A stretch of DNA of 64,000 bases from Prorocentrum cordatum. Taxonomy: Eukaryota > Sar > Dinophyceae > Prorocentrales > Prorocentraceae. A program made the position numbers and the translations under genes. Every line of letters begins with the position of its first letter. Position 1 is the first letter of the stretch. This document shows, one piece after another, positions 43,670-52,734 of the stretch. Where the stretch lies: assembly GCA_963575745.1 (NCBI GenBank), contig CAUYUJ010020259.1, forward strand, positions 489,088-553,087, written 5' to 3'. Below the pieces are notes generated by a model, which had not been told where the DNA came from, searched no databases, and worked only from the letters and a program-made list of their open reading frames with translations.

Positions 43670-44260
43670 GTGTCGTATCTGACCCGGGACTTCCCCGGGA
43701 CTCCCCCGGGACCCCCCCCGGGACCCCCCCTCCCCGGGACGACCCCCGGGACCCGGGACTCCCCCGGGACCCCCCCCCCCCCCTCCCCCCCCCGTCGGGG
43801 AAGGGAAAGGGAAGGGGCTTCCCTTCGACTCAATTACGACGTTGCTCAAGGTCGGTACGGGGGGGGGGCGTCGTATCTGACCCGGGACTCCCCCGGGACC
43901 CCCCCCGGGACCCCCCCTCCCCCCCCCGTCGGGGAAGGGAAAGGGAAGGGGCTTCCCTTCGACTCAATTACGACGTTGCTCAAGGTCGGTACGGGGGGGG
44001 GGCGTCGTATCTGACCCGGGACTCCCCCGGGACCCCCCCCGGGACCCCCCCTCCCCCCCCCGTCGGGGAAGGGAAAGGGAAGGGGCTTCCCTTCGACTCA
44101 ATTACGACGTTGCTCAAGGTCGGTACGGGGGGGCCGTCGTATCTGACCCGGGACTCCCCCGGGACCCCCCCCGGGACCCCCCCTCCCCCCCCCGTCGGGG
44201 AAGGGAAAGGGAAGGGGCTTCCCTTCGAATCAATTACGACGTTGCTGAAGGTCGGTTTGG
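43670..44260 (+). repeat. 134-bp tandem repeat, four to five units
   Basis: CAATTACGACGTTGCT starts at 43831, 43965, 44099 and 44231, giving periods of 134, 134 and 132 bp. The unit also has TCGTATCTGACCCGGGACTC, CCCCGGGACCCCCC and GGGGAAGGGAAAGGGAAGGG. The first unit is longer, with extra GGGACCC blocks. The CCCGGGACTCCCCCGGGACC part can fold. Confidence 0.95.
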
Positions 44261-44696
44261 CTAGCGCGCTTGAGGAGGAGGCCCTGGGAAAGGGCGAGGG
44301 GAGCGGGGAGGAGCCCAGGGGAAGAGGGGTACCAGGGAAAGGGAACGACAGAGACGACGATTACAAAGAATGACGGAGATGACGGCTCGAACGGAAAAGC
44401 CCCTCACACACGCCGACAGGGTCGGCGGATTTCTGTCTCGATGCCTCACTGCACTGGAAGAATCAACAGCAGAGATGCCCGTACAGTGCCAACGTCAAGA
44501 CAAGGAGTACAGTCGGCCCGGATTAGTAGGTCGACCCTGCCAGCTCAAGGGTACCCTTGTGTTCTGTGCCTCGCGACACGTGACACGTGCCTTCTTACAC
44601 TCCTATGGCGATGTGGCCCTCGGAAGGGTCTTGTGTCCTCTCGCGTGTCCTGTCCAATCAAGGCCGACTGCAGTGCCAAGGTCAAGGCAAGGAGCA

Positions 44697-44845
44697 GGAC
44701 GAGTATCGTGGTGAGCACGGCCCGCCCCTCCCTCGCCGCCGGCAGCCCGCAGGAGGCCGTCTCCGCCGCCGGCGCGGCGAGGGCGCTGTGCGCCAGCCGC
44801 GGGCCCGCGGCGGAGGTGGCAGCGCCTCGCGCCGAAAATCAGGGA
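44697..44845 (+). CDS. Exon-like island, unknown family
   Basis: The frame reads TSIVVSTARPSLAAGSPQEA then VSAAGAARALCASRGPAAEV, with nearly all codons ending in G or C. An AG precedes GACGAGT at 44697 as a possible acceptor. No domain. It sits between a 134-bp array and a foldback element. Confidence 0.3.
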
Positions 44846-44882
44846 TGGACAGAACGCCTCCCCAGACGAGCCTGCGGGACGG

Positions 44883-45060
44883 GGAAAATTACCACAGCCG
44901 CTGCTTCTTGTTTGCGCCGCCTTCCAGCCGGCCGAAAAAGAAGCAGTGGTTGTGGTCATTTCCCGGGTGCCGAGCTTAACGAAAATGACCACAACCACTG
45001 CTTTGTTTCTGTTGGCTGGAAGGCGGCACCAAAAGAAAAGCAGTGGCTGTGGTCGTTTCC
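44883..45060. mobile_element. Foldback element of about 178 bp
   Basis: The two halves are reverse complements. Left: AAATTACCACAGCCGCTGCT, CGCCGCCTTCCAGCC, AAGAAGCAGTGGTTGTGGTC. Right: GACCACAACCACTGCTTTG, GGCTGGAAGGCGGC, AAGCAGTGGCTGTGGTCG. Within each arm AAGCAGTGG(T/C)TGTGGTC also occurs inverted, so a four-fold symmetry exists. Directly followed by family L copy 2. Confidence 0.85.
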
Positions 45061-45072
45061 ACGTCCCGAAAA

Positions 45073-45306
45073 GTCGGAAACTGGAACATATACATTACCA
45101 GAGGCGGGCTGTTTTTCGGTCCCAGAACTTTGTGAGAGTCGGGGACGACGTCGGGGTGGTGTGGTGTATACATTTTGTTCCCCGCTTTCCCGGGGAAGCA
45201 ACGCAACACTTATACAGCAAGATCCCGTATACTCCAGGGTCCGCTCTCCAGTGCAGATTCCAATGCAGGGCCGGAACAAGCGTCGGTGTATAGAGTTCGA
45301 TTCCCT
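45073..45306 (+). repeat. Family L repeat, copy 2
   Basis: Matches 43323-43555 over its whole length, with small changes (GTATACATTTTG for GTATACTATTTT, CCCGTATACTCCAGGGTCC for CCCGTATACACCAGGATCC). No coding domain in any frame. Confidence 0.9.
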
Positions 45307-45309
45307 AAC

Positions 45310-46248
45310 AAGAGCGGGCCGAGGAAGCTCGGCACTTTGAGCAGACTTGCAAGCATTTCGGCCTCCTTGGAGCATCCTTTTGGAGGGCTCCGGGGCCACT
45401 GGTCTCGTGGCGGTCTTGGGCCTTGATGGGGGAGCAGTGAAGGCTATCTGGCGGGCTCTGACAATGCAGTGGCAGTTTTCGCTCGACCGGTGCAGTCCCT
45501 CGTTTCGCGAATCGACGTGCGCCTTGCCCGATACGTGCGGTAGCTTTTGGAATTCGATCGGCCATTCCGCCCGGGTCCACTCGGAAAGGGGTCCAGTGGG
45601 CTCGTGGAGTGTCCCTGGCAGTTTTCACCAGAAAGGGCGTTCTGCTAAAGGGGAGTCTGTCCGCTTCCGAGAAAAGGGCGAGCGGTCCCCAGTGGTTCTT
45701 CTGGCCAGCGTGTGTGTGTGCGTGGGGCGCTCCTCAAAGGACCCCGCCTTCGAGGATCGACGCGGAGTCGACTCCTCTTCCTTGGCGGAAGGCCGGCGGA
45801 AGGCCGGCGGAAGGCAGTGGAACTCAACCGAGGCCGCCTCCGCCGGCAGAAGTCGGGGGAGGAGGAGGAGGAGGAGGCACAGCGTTAGGGGGGGAGGAGG
45901 AGGAGGAGGAGGAGGAGGAGGAGGAGGAGGAGGAGGAGGAGGAGGAGGCCGGCGGAAGTCGGCGGAAGTAGAACATGCGTCCCCAAGAGGTGGCAACCTT
46001 TTTGGGTGCAGGATGACCTGCCACGTGGGTGGGGGGGGGGGGGGGCTTTTGCTTCGCGCGTCGCGCCTCTGCTTCTGGGCCACGGCGCTGCGGCGCGACA
46101 CGATATCCACGTCCCTGTCCCCGAACGTCAACGTCCCGAGCCTATCCCAGCCTCCCGCCCCGCGGAGTGGAGCGACACGCTATCCACTTGCAGGGCATCG
46201 CATGTCTTGGGGGTTGCCGCCGCGACACACTAAGCAACAATGCCTAAC
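45310..46248. other. Spacer with (GGA)n at 45885-45950, no gene recognised
   Basis: The 45310-45880 part is unique. CCGGCGGAAGG occurs in tandem near 45790-45815, then a GGAGGAGGA run and CCGGCGGAAGTCGGCGGAAG. A G13 run sits at about 46030-46045. Confidence 0.4.
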
Positions 46249-46249
46249 C

Positions 46250-46412
46250 GCAGGCTTCGAGGTCGAGGTTTTTGGACGTTTGCGTTAGCTGTCGGCGGTT
46301 TTCCAGCCTCGGGGTGCTCTCCAGCAGCTGCGCCTCGCCGAGAGGCGCCCAGGGGTGTTCAGAACGTCCCGAAGGGCCGCCGGAGATGCGAGTTATGAGC
46401 CGGAAACCGAGA
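46250..46412 (+). repeat. Family R repeat, copy 2
   Basis: TTCGAGGTCGAGG, CGGTTTTCCAGCC, GGGTGCTCTCCAGCAGCTGC, GCCTCGCCGAGAGGCGCC, GAACGTCCCGAAGGGCCGCC. Corresponds to 23815-23995. Confidence 0.7.
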
Positions 46413-46589
46413 CCAGTCAGAGGCAACGTCATGGCGGGATAGGCTCAGGGAGGATCGTTTACTTATCGCCGATAAGGGGCCTTATAGCCCACCCCGCCCA
46501 GGAAGTATGCGGATTCGCCATCGGGGGTCTGTTGCCGATCTATCGGCGATGCGTCGCCAGCTCGAGCTCGACGCGCCACCCTGAGCTGA

Positions 46590-46627
46590 TCCCCACATCG
46601 CGCTCTCTCTCTCTCTCTCTCTTTTTT

Positions 46628-46658
<31 letters not shown>

Positions 46659-46770
46659 CTCTCTCTCTCTTTCTCGTTCTTCTCGCCGTCACCGCCGCCG
46701 CCGTCGCCGGCCGTCGCCACCTGTGTCCGTTGTCGTTGTCGTCGTCGTCGTCGTCGTCGCTGCAACCGCC
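46590..46770 (+). repeat. (CT)n tract and (GTC)n tract
   Basis: CTCTCTCT and TTTCTTTC runs at 46600-46680, then CCGCCGCCGTCGCC and GTTGTCGTCGTCGTC to 46762. Confidence 0.9.
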
Positions 46771-46794
46771 GTCCCCTGGGATCTAACGGCGTGG

Positions 46795-46869
46795 GCAACA
46801 TGTGACTTCGTGGACATCAGGACCGCGGCCCTCGGCCCCATCTTTGCGCGCCTCGAGACGGACAGACCC
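46795..46869 (+). CDS. Candidate internal exon with GTGAGT donor
   Basis: The frame reads TCDFVDIRTAALGPIFARLE then TDRP, immediately followed by GTGAGTGCC, a canonical-looking donor at 46870. A CAG at 46819-46821 before GACCGCG would give a 48-nt exon (46822-46869) with AG|G acceptor context. Codons end mostly in G or C. No family assigned, and neighbouring exons were not found. Confidence 0.4.
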
Positions 46870-46974
46870 GTGAGTGCCCCGGGCCCTGACGCCAGACAGA
46901 ATTGCCCCGCATGGAAACGTGACGATGCCCAGATCTTAGGCTCGTCGCCGCCGTCGCCCGAGTCCCCGGACGTT

Positions 46975-47095
46975 ATGATCTTTTCACGTGGACCCCCGTA
47001 TGTCTCGATCCTTTCCTCGGGGCCTAGTTTTCACCTTGAGCCGTTTCCTGCCTGTCCCGAGGCCCTGCCAGAGCCCCCCGAGGCAGAAAATAACA
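46975..47095 (-). repeat. Family E repeat, inverted diverged copy
   Basis: On the minus strand TTTCTGCCTCGGGGGGCTCT, GGCCTCGGGACAGGCAGG and GGATCGAGACATACGGGGG follow the E-family order seen at 23.55 kb. Confidence 0.45.
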
Positions 47096-47189
47096 AGTTT
47101 GGTTTGCGAGGGATCCAGCCTGCGAATCACGCAGGATCTGACCACCTCCTCGTAGGTAGCGCGCCGCGGGAAGGATGGGGCACGGGACA

Positions 47190-47470
47190 TGCGGATGGGG
47201 GCCGCGAAACGTGCGACGTATGCGAGCGCTGCCGCTGCAGCCTTCTGCGGATCTCCATGCGGGGCCACGAAAAGTGCGAGGCGTGCCGGAACGGGCAGGG
47301 GGACGCATGCGAGCGCCGCCACAGGAGCCTTCGGCGGAGCTCCCTGCGGGGGCACCAAACGTGCGGGGGGGGTGCCGACATGGGCTGGGGGACGCATGCG
47401 AGCGCTGCCACAGGAGCCTTCGGCGGAGCTCCCCGTGGGGGCACGAAACGTGTGAGGGGTGTATTCCGAA
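47190..47470 (+). repeat. Diverged copy of the 90-bp satellite (three units)
   Basis: Units contain GGGGGACGCATGCGAGCGC, CACAGGAGCCTTCGGCGGAG, CTCCC and GGGGCACGAAACGTG, about 85-95 bp apart, clearly related to the array at 24.5-26 kb. In one frame it gives CERCRCSLLRISMRGHEKC-like units, retaining several Cys/His positions. Confidence 0.8.
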
Positions 47471-47628
47471 ACAGGGACATGCGGAGGGCAGAAGAAGGGA
47501 TGACATGCACGGGCGGAGGGAGGAGAGGGGAGGAGAGGAGGAAGGCGACGCGGGGCGCGGAGTCCTCAGAACGCGGCCCCCGACACCGGGGGGGATGGTC
47601 GGGAAAAGCTCCCCGTCGTGTTTTTCGT

Positions 47629-47700
47629 TGGACGACGCGAGGGTGCCGGGGGGCCAGCGTCTTAAGACGCTGGCCCCCGGCACCCGTCGCCGTCGTCCGG
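47629..47700. repeat. Near-perfect palindrome around TCTTAAGA
   Basis: The left arm GGGTGCCGGGGGGCCAGCGT plus CTT is followed without a loop by AAGACGCTGGCCCCCGGCAC plus CC. The only core mismatch is one extra G. With GGACGACGCGA on the left and GTCGCCGTCGTCC on the right, the pairing continues, giving about 70 bp able to form a cruciform. Confidence 0.9.
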
Positions 47701-47844
47701 GGGAAGCCGCGCGGAACCAACCAAAAACGGGGGGGGGGGGGGGGGCTGCCCTCGGCGCGCGCTTGGGCAGCAGGGGCGCCGCGGCCGGCCACGACGACGT
47801 CGGCGCCGTCCACGGCGACGTCGAGCCCACGGTGACGACGGGGC

Positions 47845-48100
<256 letters not shown>

Positions 48101-48109
48101 GGTCCGACC

Positions 48110-48573
48110 AGGATCTCGAGGCGGATCCGGCCGCGGCGACCAGGGCGCCCCCCGGGAGGCCCATGGAAGGCTCCGAAGAACGGGCAGAGGCCTGGGGGGC
48201 TGGAGCCCCAGCCCTGGAGCCCTCCTGCCACGAGAGCACCCCGCCCCCGCTGGCAGCCGCGAACATCGCTGCCGCCTTCGAGGGCTGCGGCTCCGAGGGG
48301 AGGAGGCTGAGCGTCTCCGCCAGCGCCAGGCTCGGGCACCTCCGCTGTAGCATCGTCCCCTTCGGAGGGAGCCAGCAGTCCGGGCCGCTTCCGGCGTCGC
48401 CGGCCAGCTCGTCCGGCTGCGTCGCCGCCAGGCAGGCGGGCTGCCACGGCGAGAGGGCGGCGACGTCTTCGAAGCCCGAGGTCCCCCGACCCCCGAGGGT
48501 CCTCCAGTGCTCGGACGGGGCCAGGACGAGGATCGATCCGGAGCGCTCTCGCGAGCGTGCCGGAGCGCTCTGA
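48110..48573 (+). CDS. Exon-like island, largest in the window, unknown family
   Basis: A plus frame runs from DLEADPAAATRAPPGRPMEG (48114 on) to a TGA at 48571, about 153 codons. Roughly nine of ten codons end in G or C. Segments include PPPLAAANIAAAFEGCG, RRLSVSASARLGHLRCSIVP and CVAARQAGCHGERAATSSKP. CCGACCAG before GATCTCG is a plausible acceptor after the (ATG)n block. The minus strand is also open, so strand is not certain. No domain recognised. Confidence 0.4.
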
Positions 48574-48574
48574 G

Positions 48575-49225
48575 AAGGCCGCGGCGCCCGAGACGTCCCC
48601 CAGAGCCGCCGGATCTCAGAGATTCGGGGTTCATCCCGACCTGGATCCATCCTCGTCCCGGCTTGGTCTGAGTCAGGAGGGTAATTAAGAAACGCACAGA
48701 CACGATTCATCGTCGACTCCCAGGAAAATATACGAAACTATGGGAAGTGGGGGGGAAGACAAACGCCCAGAAAAAAGATGGGAACCCGGGGGGAATCCCG
48801 TTAGTTGTGTGTGTGTGTGTGTGTTTCTTTGCGTGTCCTTCTGGGCCCCTTGGCTGGAAGCCGATGGAAAAGGGAAAAAAGCATCTTCTCCTCCCTCCTC
48901 CTCCCTCCTCCTCCCTCCTCCTCCCTCCTCCCTCCTCCTCCTCCTCCTCCTCCTCCCTCCTCCTCCTCCTCCTCCTCCTCCTCCTCCTCCTCCTCCTCCT
49001 CGAGGCCCCCGGCCCTCGAGGGCGTGCCCCGCCCGGGCCGCGGCCGGCCAGGCGCCGGGGGGCGCCCTCCGCGCCGGGGCCCACGGGCCCTCCGCGCGCC
49101 CACGGGGGCCCTCCGGTGTGGCTTCCGGGCGCGCGGGCGGCCCGGGGCGGGCTCGGCTCGCCAGGAGGAGCCGGCTCCACGTCGGAGGAGGAGGAGGAGG
49201 AGGAGGAGGAGGAGGAGGAGGGGGG
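48575..49225. other. Spacer with (GT)n, (TCC)n and (GGA)n around a GC-rich island
   Basis: (GT)n at 48804-48823, (TCC)n at 48888-49000, (GGA)n at 49184-49222. The GC-rich stretch 49000-49185 is open in all frames of both strands, so no coding call is made. Confidence 0.6.
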
Positions 49226-49227
49226 TA

Positions 49228-49345
49228 GGGGGAGGGGGGAAGGCTTCTTAGAAGCACCCCTGCTTCTGCGAAGTCGCGGGCCTTCTCTGTAGACGTAAGG
49301 CCGAGGCCTTCTAAGAAGCAGGGTGCTTCTAAGAAGCCTTCCCCC
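49228..49345. mobile_element. Family J foldback (AGAAGC arms)
   Basis: The left arm GGGAAGGCTTCTTAGAAGCA then CCCCTGCTTCTG pairs with the right arm AGAAGCAGGGTGCTTCTAAG then AAGCCTTCCC. A second inner pairing (GGCCTTCT with AGGCCTTCTAAGAAG) is possible. About 117 bp, non-coding. Confidence 0.85.
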
Positions 49346-49382
49346 CTCCCCTTGCGCGCCGCCAAGTCAGAGTGGCTTTACT

Positions 49383-49632
49383 CGCCGAGCGCGCTCCTCT
49401 GCTCGCAAGGGTGCCTGCCCGCAAGCGTCCGACGAGAGATGTTTGTCTCGACGTCATGGATCGTGAGCCCCTCGCGGCTCTGCTCGCCGAGCGCGTTCCT
49501 CTGCTCGTAAGGGTGCCTGCCCGCAAGCGTCCGACGAGAGAGATGTTTGTCTCGACGTAGTGGATCGAGAACCCCTCGCGGCGGGTCCAGGCCGGTTGCG
49601 AGCAGTCACTCTGCGAGTCGTGGAACGCGCTT
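49383..49632. mobile_element. Family C copy C3, left half tandemly duplicated
   Basis: The block CTCGCCGAGCGCGCTCCTCT, GCTCGCAAGGGTGCCTGCCC, GCAAGCGTCCGACGAGAG, ATGTTTGTCTCGACGT occurs twice (from about 49381 and 49479). A single right end follows: GTTGCGAGCAGTCACTCTGC, GAGTCGTGGAACGCGC. Confidence 0.8.
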
Positions 49633-49639
49633 GTATACG

Positions 49640-49792
49640 TTCGTCGGAGTGACCTCCTGTGCCGGCACAGGGGTTTCCCAAGACGAATGCGATGCCACAG
49701 CAGCCGCTAAGGCGCTCCGGCTCGGCCTCCCCGCGGCCCCCGAACGTCGCGCACCGGAGGTCGCTCTTGCCCAAGGTCACTCTGGCGTGTAA
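49640..49792. mobile_element. Family O element, copy O2
   Basis: The left end GTCGGAGTGACCTCCTGTGC and the right end CGCGCACCGGAGGTCGCTC plus CCAAGGTCACTCTGGCGTGT form degenerate inverted repeats. A (GGA)n run starts right after it. Confidence 0.6.
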
Positions 49793-49955
49793 GAGGAGGA
49801 GTGTGAGGAGGGGTGATGGTGGTAGGAGCGGGAGGAGGAGGAGCGTGAGGAGGGGGAGGAGGAGGAGGAGGAGGAGGAGGAGGAGGAGGAGGAGGAGGAG
49901 GAGGAGGAGGAGGAGGAGGAGGAAGAGGAGGAGGAGGAGGAGGAGGAGCAGTCAA
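49793..49955 (+). repeat. (GGA)n microsatellite
   Basis: GAGGAGTGTGAGGAGGGGTG then a long GGAGGAGGA run to 49948. Confidence 0.95.
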
Positions 49956-50184
49956 GCAGTGGCGAAGCGTCCTGGCTCGCCCATGGGCCCACCAAGGAAT
50001 GTTCTGAGAACCTTACGTGGTTTGCACGTTGTGCTCTTAGGACATTTTTGGCTGGGACAGTCGTTTTTTCTGCTATTCGAACCCTCTCTTTTTCTCAATA
50101 GCTTCTCGTAGTTGGCCTGGGCCTACAGGAATGTCGGGACGGTCGGTCCCTGACCATCACGAGAAGGGGGGGAGGAATGAGATA

Positions 50185-50292
50185 CGGTCGGACCGAGTCG
50201 TAAGAATTAGGTCGGTTCGGGGAGTGTGTCCTAATGTTGTTCGTGCTTGCTGGATGCTCATGTGCATCCTGGGGTAGGGTACCCTCAAATGC
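50185..50292 (+). repeat. Single dispersed unit of the 225-240-bp repeat (family S)
   Basis: GGTCGGACCGAGTCGTAAGA, TTAGGTCGGTTCGGGGAG, GCTTGCTGGATGCTCATGTG, CATCCTGGGGTAGGGTACCC match the middle of the units at 53.45-54.15 kb in the same orientation. Confidence 0.65.
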
Positions 50293-50337
50293 TCTTCAGT
50301 TTGGCCAGCGGAGGGTCTCATTTTCTTGAACCGACTA

Positions 50338-50586
50338 CACTTAGGAGTGACCTTTCGGTGGAGTGACCTTCGGTGCGGGCCAATTCGGGTCCCCCGATCG
50401 CCGAACGCGATGCGATAGTGGCATCTTGCGCGCTTGTGTCTGGTCCCCCCGCGGCCCCCCAACAGCCGCGCACCAACGGTCACTCGTACCCAGGGAGGAG
50501 GCGGAGGAGGAGGAGGAGGAGGAGGAGGAGGAGGAGGAGGAGGAGGAGGAGGAGGGGGAGGAAGGGTCACACTTGCGTGTAGCCGA
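50338..50586. mobile_element. Family O element O3 with a microsatellite inside its right arm
   Basis: Left: ACTTAGGAGTGACCTTTCGG, TGGAGTGACCTTCGGTGCG. Right: CGCGCACCAACGGTCACTCG, TACCCAGG, then (GGA)n for about 75 bp, then GGTCACACTTGCGTGTAG. The microsatellite separates the two GGTCAC units of the right terminus. Confidence 0.7.
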
Positions 50587-50589
50587 CGG

Positions 50590-50990
50590 TCGGATGTTCT
50601 TCTTCTTCTTCTTCTTCTGCCCCCGGTTCGCCCGCGGCCGCTCCGATAGGGCGCGACGCGGCGCCCGCGCCTGCGGGTGGGCCGCCGCCGCTCCCCCAGC
50701 CCGAGCGCGGCGGCGCGGGCGCGCGGCGCCATGCCGGCGCCGCGGCTGGCGGGCGCCGTCGCGGCGGTGTCGGGAGCCCCGGGGGCGGCGGCGGCGGACG
50801 GCGGCGGCGGCGGAGGGCGGCGGTGGCCGCAATGGCCATCCCCTCTCCCCTCCCTCTCCTCCTCCTCCTCCTCCTCCTCCTTTTCCTTTTCCTCTCCTCC
50901 TCCTCCTCCTCCTCCTCCTCCTCCTCCTCCTCCCTCCTCCTCCTCCTCCTCCTCCTCCTCCTCCTCCTCCTCCTCCTCCTCCTCTCTTTC
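50590..50990 (+). repeat. (CTT)n and (TCC)n tracts around a GC-rich stretch
   Basis: TTCTTCTTCTTC at 50598-50618, a very GC-rich stretch at 50625-50835, and (TCC)n to 50985. In one plus frame the GC-rich stretch reads RLAGAVAAVSGAPGAAAADG, similar to RLADALAEMSGALGAAAADG near 52930. Confidence 0.7.
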
Positions 50991-50995
50991 AAAAA

Positions 50996-51166
50996 CGCCA
51001 TAAACATAACTTTTGGCGCTCCGCGCGGATTCTTGGATGCACGCTGTGCCCTCCCGGCGGCGCCTCCGGCGCCGCCCCTGGCGCGCTCCGCGCGCCAGGC
51101 AGGGGGGTCCAGCGCAGATCCAAGAAATCCGCGCCCAGCGCTAAACGTTTATGTTTATGCCGCATG
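50996..51166. mobile_element. Family B foldback, best-preserved copy B5
   Basis: The left end CCATAAACATAACTTTTGGC, GCTCCGCGCGGATTC, TTGGATGCACGCTG pairs with the right end CAGCGCAGATCCAAGAAATC, CGCGCCCAGCGCTAAACG, TTTATGTTTATG. The loop has GGCGGCGCCTCCGGCGCCGC and GCGCGCTCCGCGCGCCAGG. It defines the full family length (about 170 bp) and roughly 40-bp arms. Confidence 0.9.
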
Positions 51167-51204
51167 CCTTTGCTTCTTCTTCTATTCTCTCCTCCTTTTC
51201 CTCC

Positions 51205-51227
51205 TCCGTAGCCATCTTGGGCTCAAG
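51205..51227 (+). other. Dinoflagellate spliced-leader relic (retroposed mRNA 5' end)
   Basis: The stretch reads TCCGTAGCCAT, C, TTGG, an extra G, CTCAAG. Compared with the conserved 22-nt dinoflagellate spliced leader it has one substitution and one inserted G, in the sense orientation. Spliced leaders are added to mRNAs in trans. A leader fused to downstream sequence in the genome is the mark of an mRNA copied back by reverse transcription. The match could be chance only with low likelihood. Confidence 0.8.
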
Positions 51228-52730
51228 GCAGGCAGGCCTGCATAGGCCGCCCCCCTCCGCCCTCCGCCCCCCTCGCTCTCCGTCTCACCCGTCTCTCGCG
51301 TTGCATGGGATGGCTGGGCCGGCCTTGCAGCTTCATGGCGCCGCCCAACAGTCGCTGTGCACGGCGCTGGGCCAACATCACGAAGGCCTCTCTGAGGCGG
51401 CACGGCTTGCTCGACGTTGCAAGCGCATCTCGGCAGGTTTTGCACGGCAGGTGTAACATCGGCATTGCCTTCAACATCCTGCGGCACCTCACGGCCCCGA
51501 AGGCTCAGTTGAGCCTCTCTGGACTTCTTGCTGAGCTTGGGGGCGATGCATCATCTATGGACGAAGATATCCTAGATTTTCTTTATAGGCAGGAGGATGG
51601 GCGTGGTGGTATTCAGGAAGGAATTGTGACATGTGTCTCGCAACCACATCTTGAGCGTCAGCCTGACGATGACGCTGCAGCCTCCGCGAAGCTCTATGCG
51701 CACAACAGCAACGCCAGGACCTGGTAAGTGACAATGCTGACTTCTCGCCCAGCTCCGAAGTACTGCAACAACGCAGGTTTCAGTGAGCGACACGGTGTCT
51801 GGCACGTCCAGTTTCGATTCCCAAGGTGAGCTCAAACGGAAGATGGAGCTGCTCGAGGAGAATATGGGGGACTGTTGCGCTCGGGTTCCCTCTCTTGACT
51901 TGGTTGCCAGGGTCGTTGTGACGAGTGTGAAGGAGATCGCCCCCGAGATCATCATCTCGTCTGTTTCGTCACCTGCGCCTGTGACAGCGGCCAATGCGAT
52001 TGAGCCGCGCCTCGAGTCCTTGAGCGACAGCCTTGACTTGATGGTGATGCCTGTCGGTGATCATATCTCCTCCCTGCGCAGGGCCATTTGTGAGGGCGAG
52101 GAGGAAACTGAGGCGATGGACACAGCGAGCGGAGCACACGGAAGGAGCTCATGGGGCTCACCGAGTCGTTGGAGGTACGGATGGCGAAGTTATTCCAGTT
52201 GCAGCGTGGATAGTTCTGAGGAGCTGTTCGGCACTGCCCTCGCCTGGCCCGGGAGGGTGTCCACCGCAGGTGGTACTTTGCCTGTTATGGTCGGAGGCGT
52301 TGTCGTTCTCAGTGCCATTTCCAACATCCTGAGGGGCGCGATGTTTTGGCCTGCGGCACTGCGGGCCCCGAGCGTGGCAAACGCACGTTCGCAGCCATGA
52401 GTCGTCCTTGTGGAAGCTGCGATTGTCCCACTCGCATCGAACCGAGAGCGACACCGAACAACTGCCAGAAGTTTGAAGACATTGCCTTGTCGGCTGGGTG
52501 GGCAGAAAACCAAGAAGTTCGGGGCGATGGAGACCCTCCTGAGTCCCCTGTCGATTGAGGTGGCCATCTCGAACCCTGATGCGGAACACGTCTTAACTGT
52601 TCCCTTCTTCGTGTGTTGCTTCTTCAGCGAGGAAATTATCGAAGGGGGTTCCGCCAACTCTCACTCCTCGCTCTGCGGGGTGCGGGAGTCTCCAGTGATA
52701 GAACACACACGTCTTTGGCCACGCTCCACC
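51228..52730 (+). pseudogene. Probable retrocopy downstream of the spliced-leader relic
   Basis: This 1.5-kb stretch is free of microsatellites, unlike its surroundings. It starts right after the leader relic and ends where (TCC)n begins at about 52735. From the first ATG (51305) a 140-codon frame runs to 51727 (NITKASLRRHGLLDVASASR, LTAPKAQLSLSGLLAELGGD). A second plus frame is open from 51741 to 52778 with one TGA at 52398 (ELKRKMELLEENMGDC, METLLSPLSIEVAISNPDAE). The two are out of frame, and a GTAAGT lies at the border (51724). No known family. Minus-strand frames are also open, so the coding strand rests on the leader. Confidence 0.5.
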
Positions 52731-52734
52731 TCAT

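Noticed and set aside
48163-48710. Minus-strand 204-codon ORF over the 48.1-48.6 kb island
   Set aside because: It is open but is the shadow of the plus frame in which codons end in G or C far more often. I kept the plus strand at low confidence.
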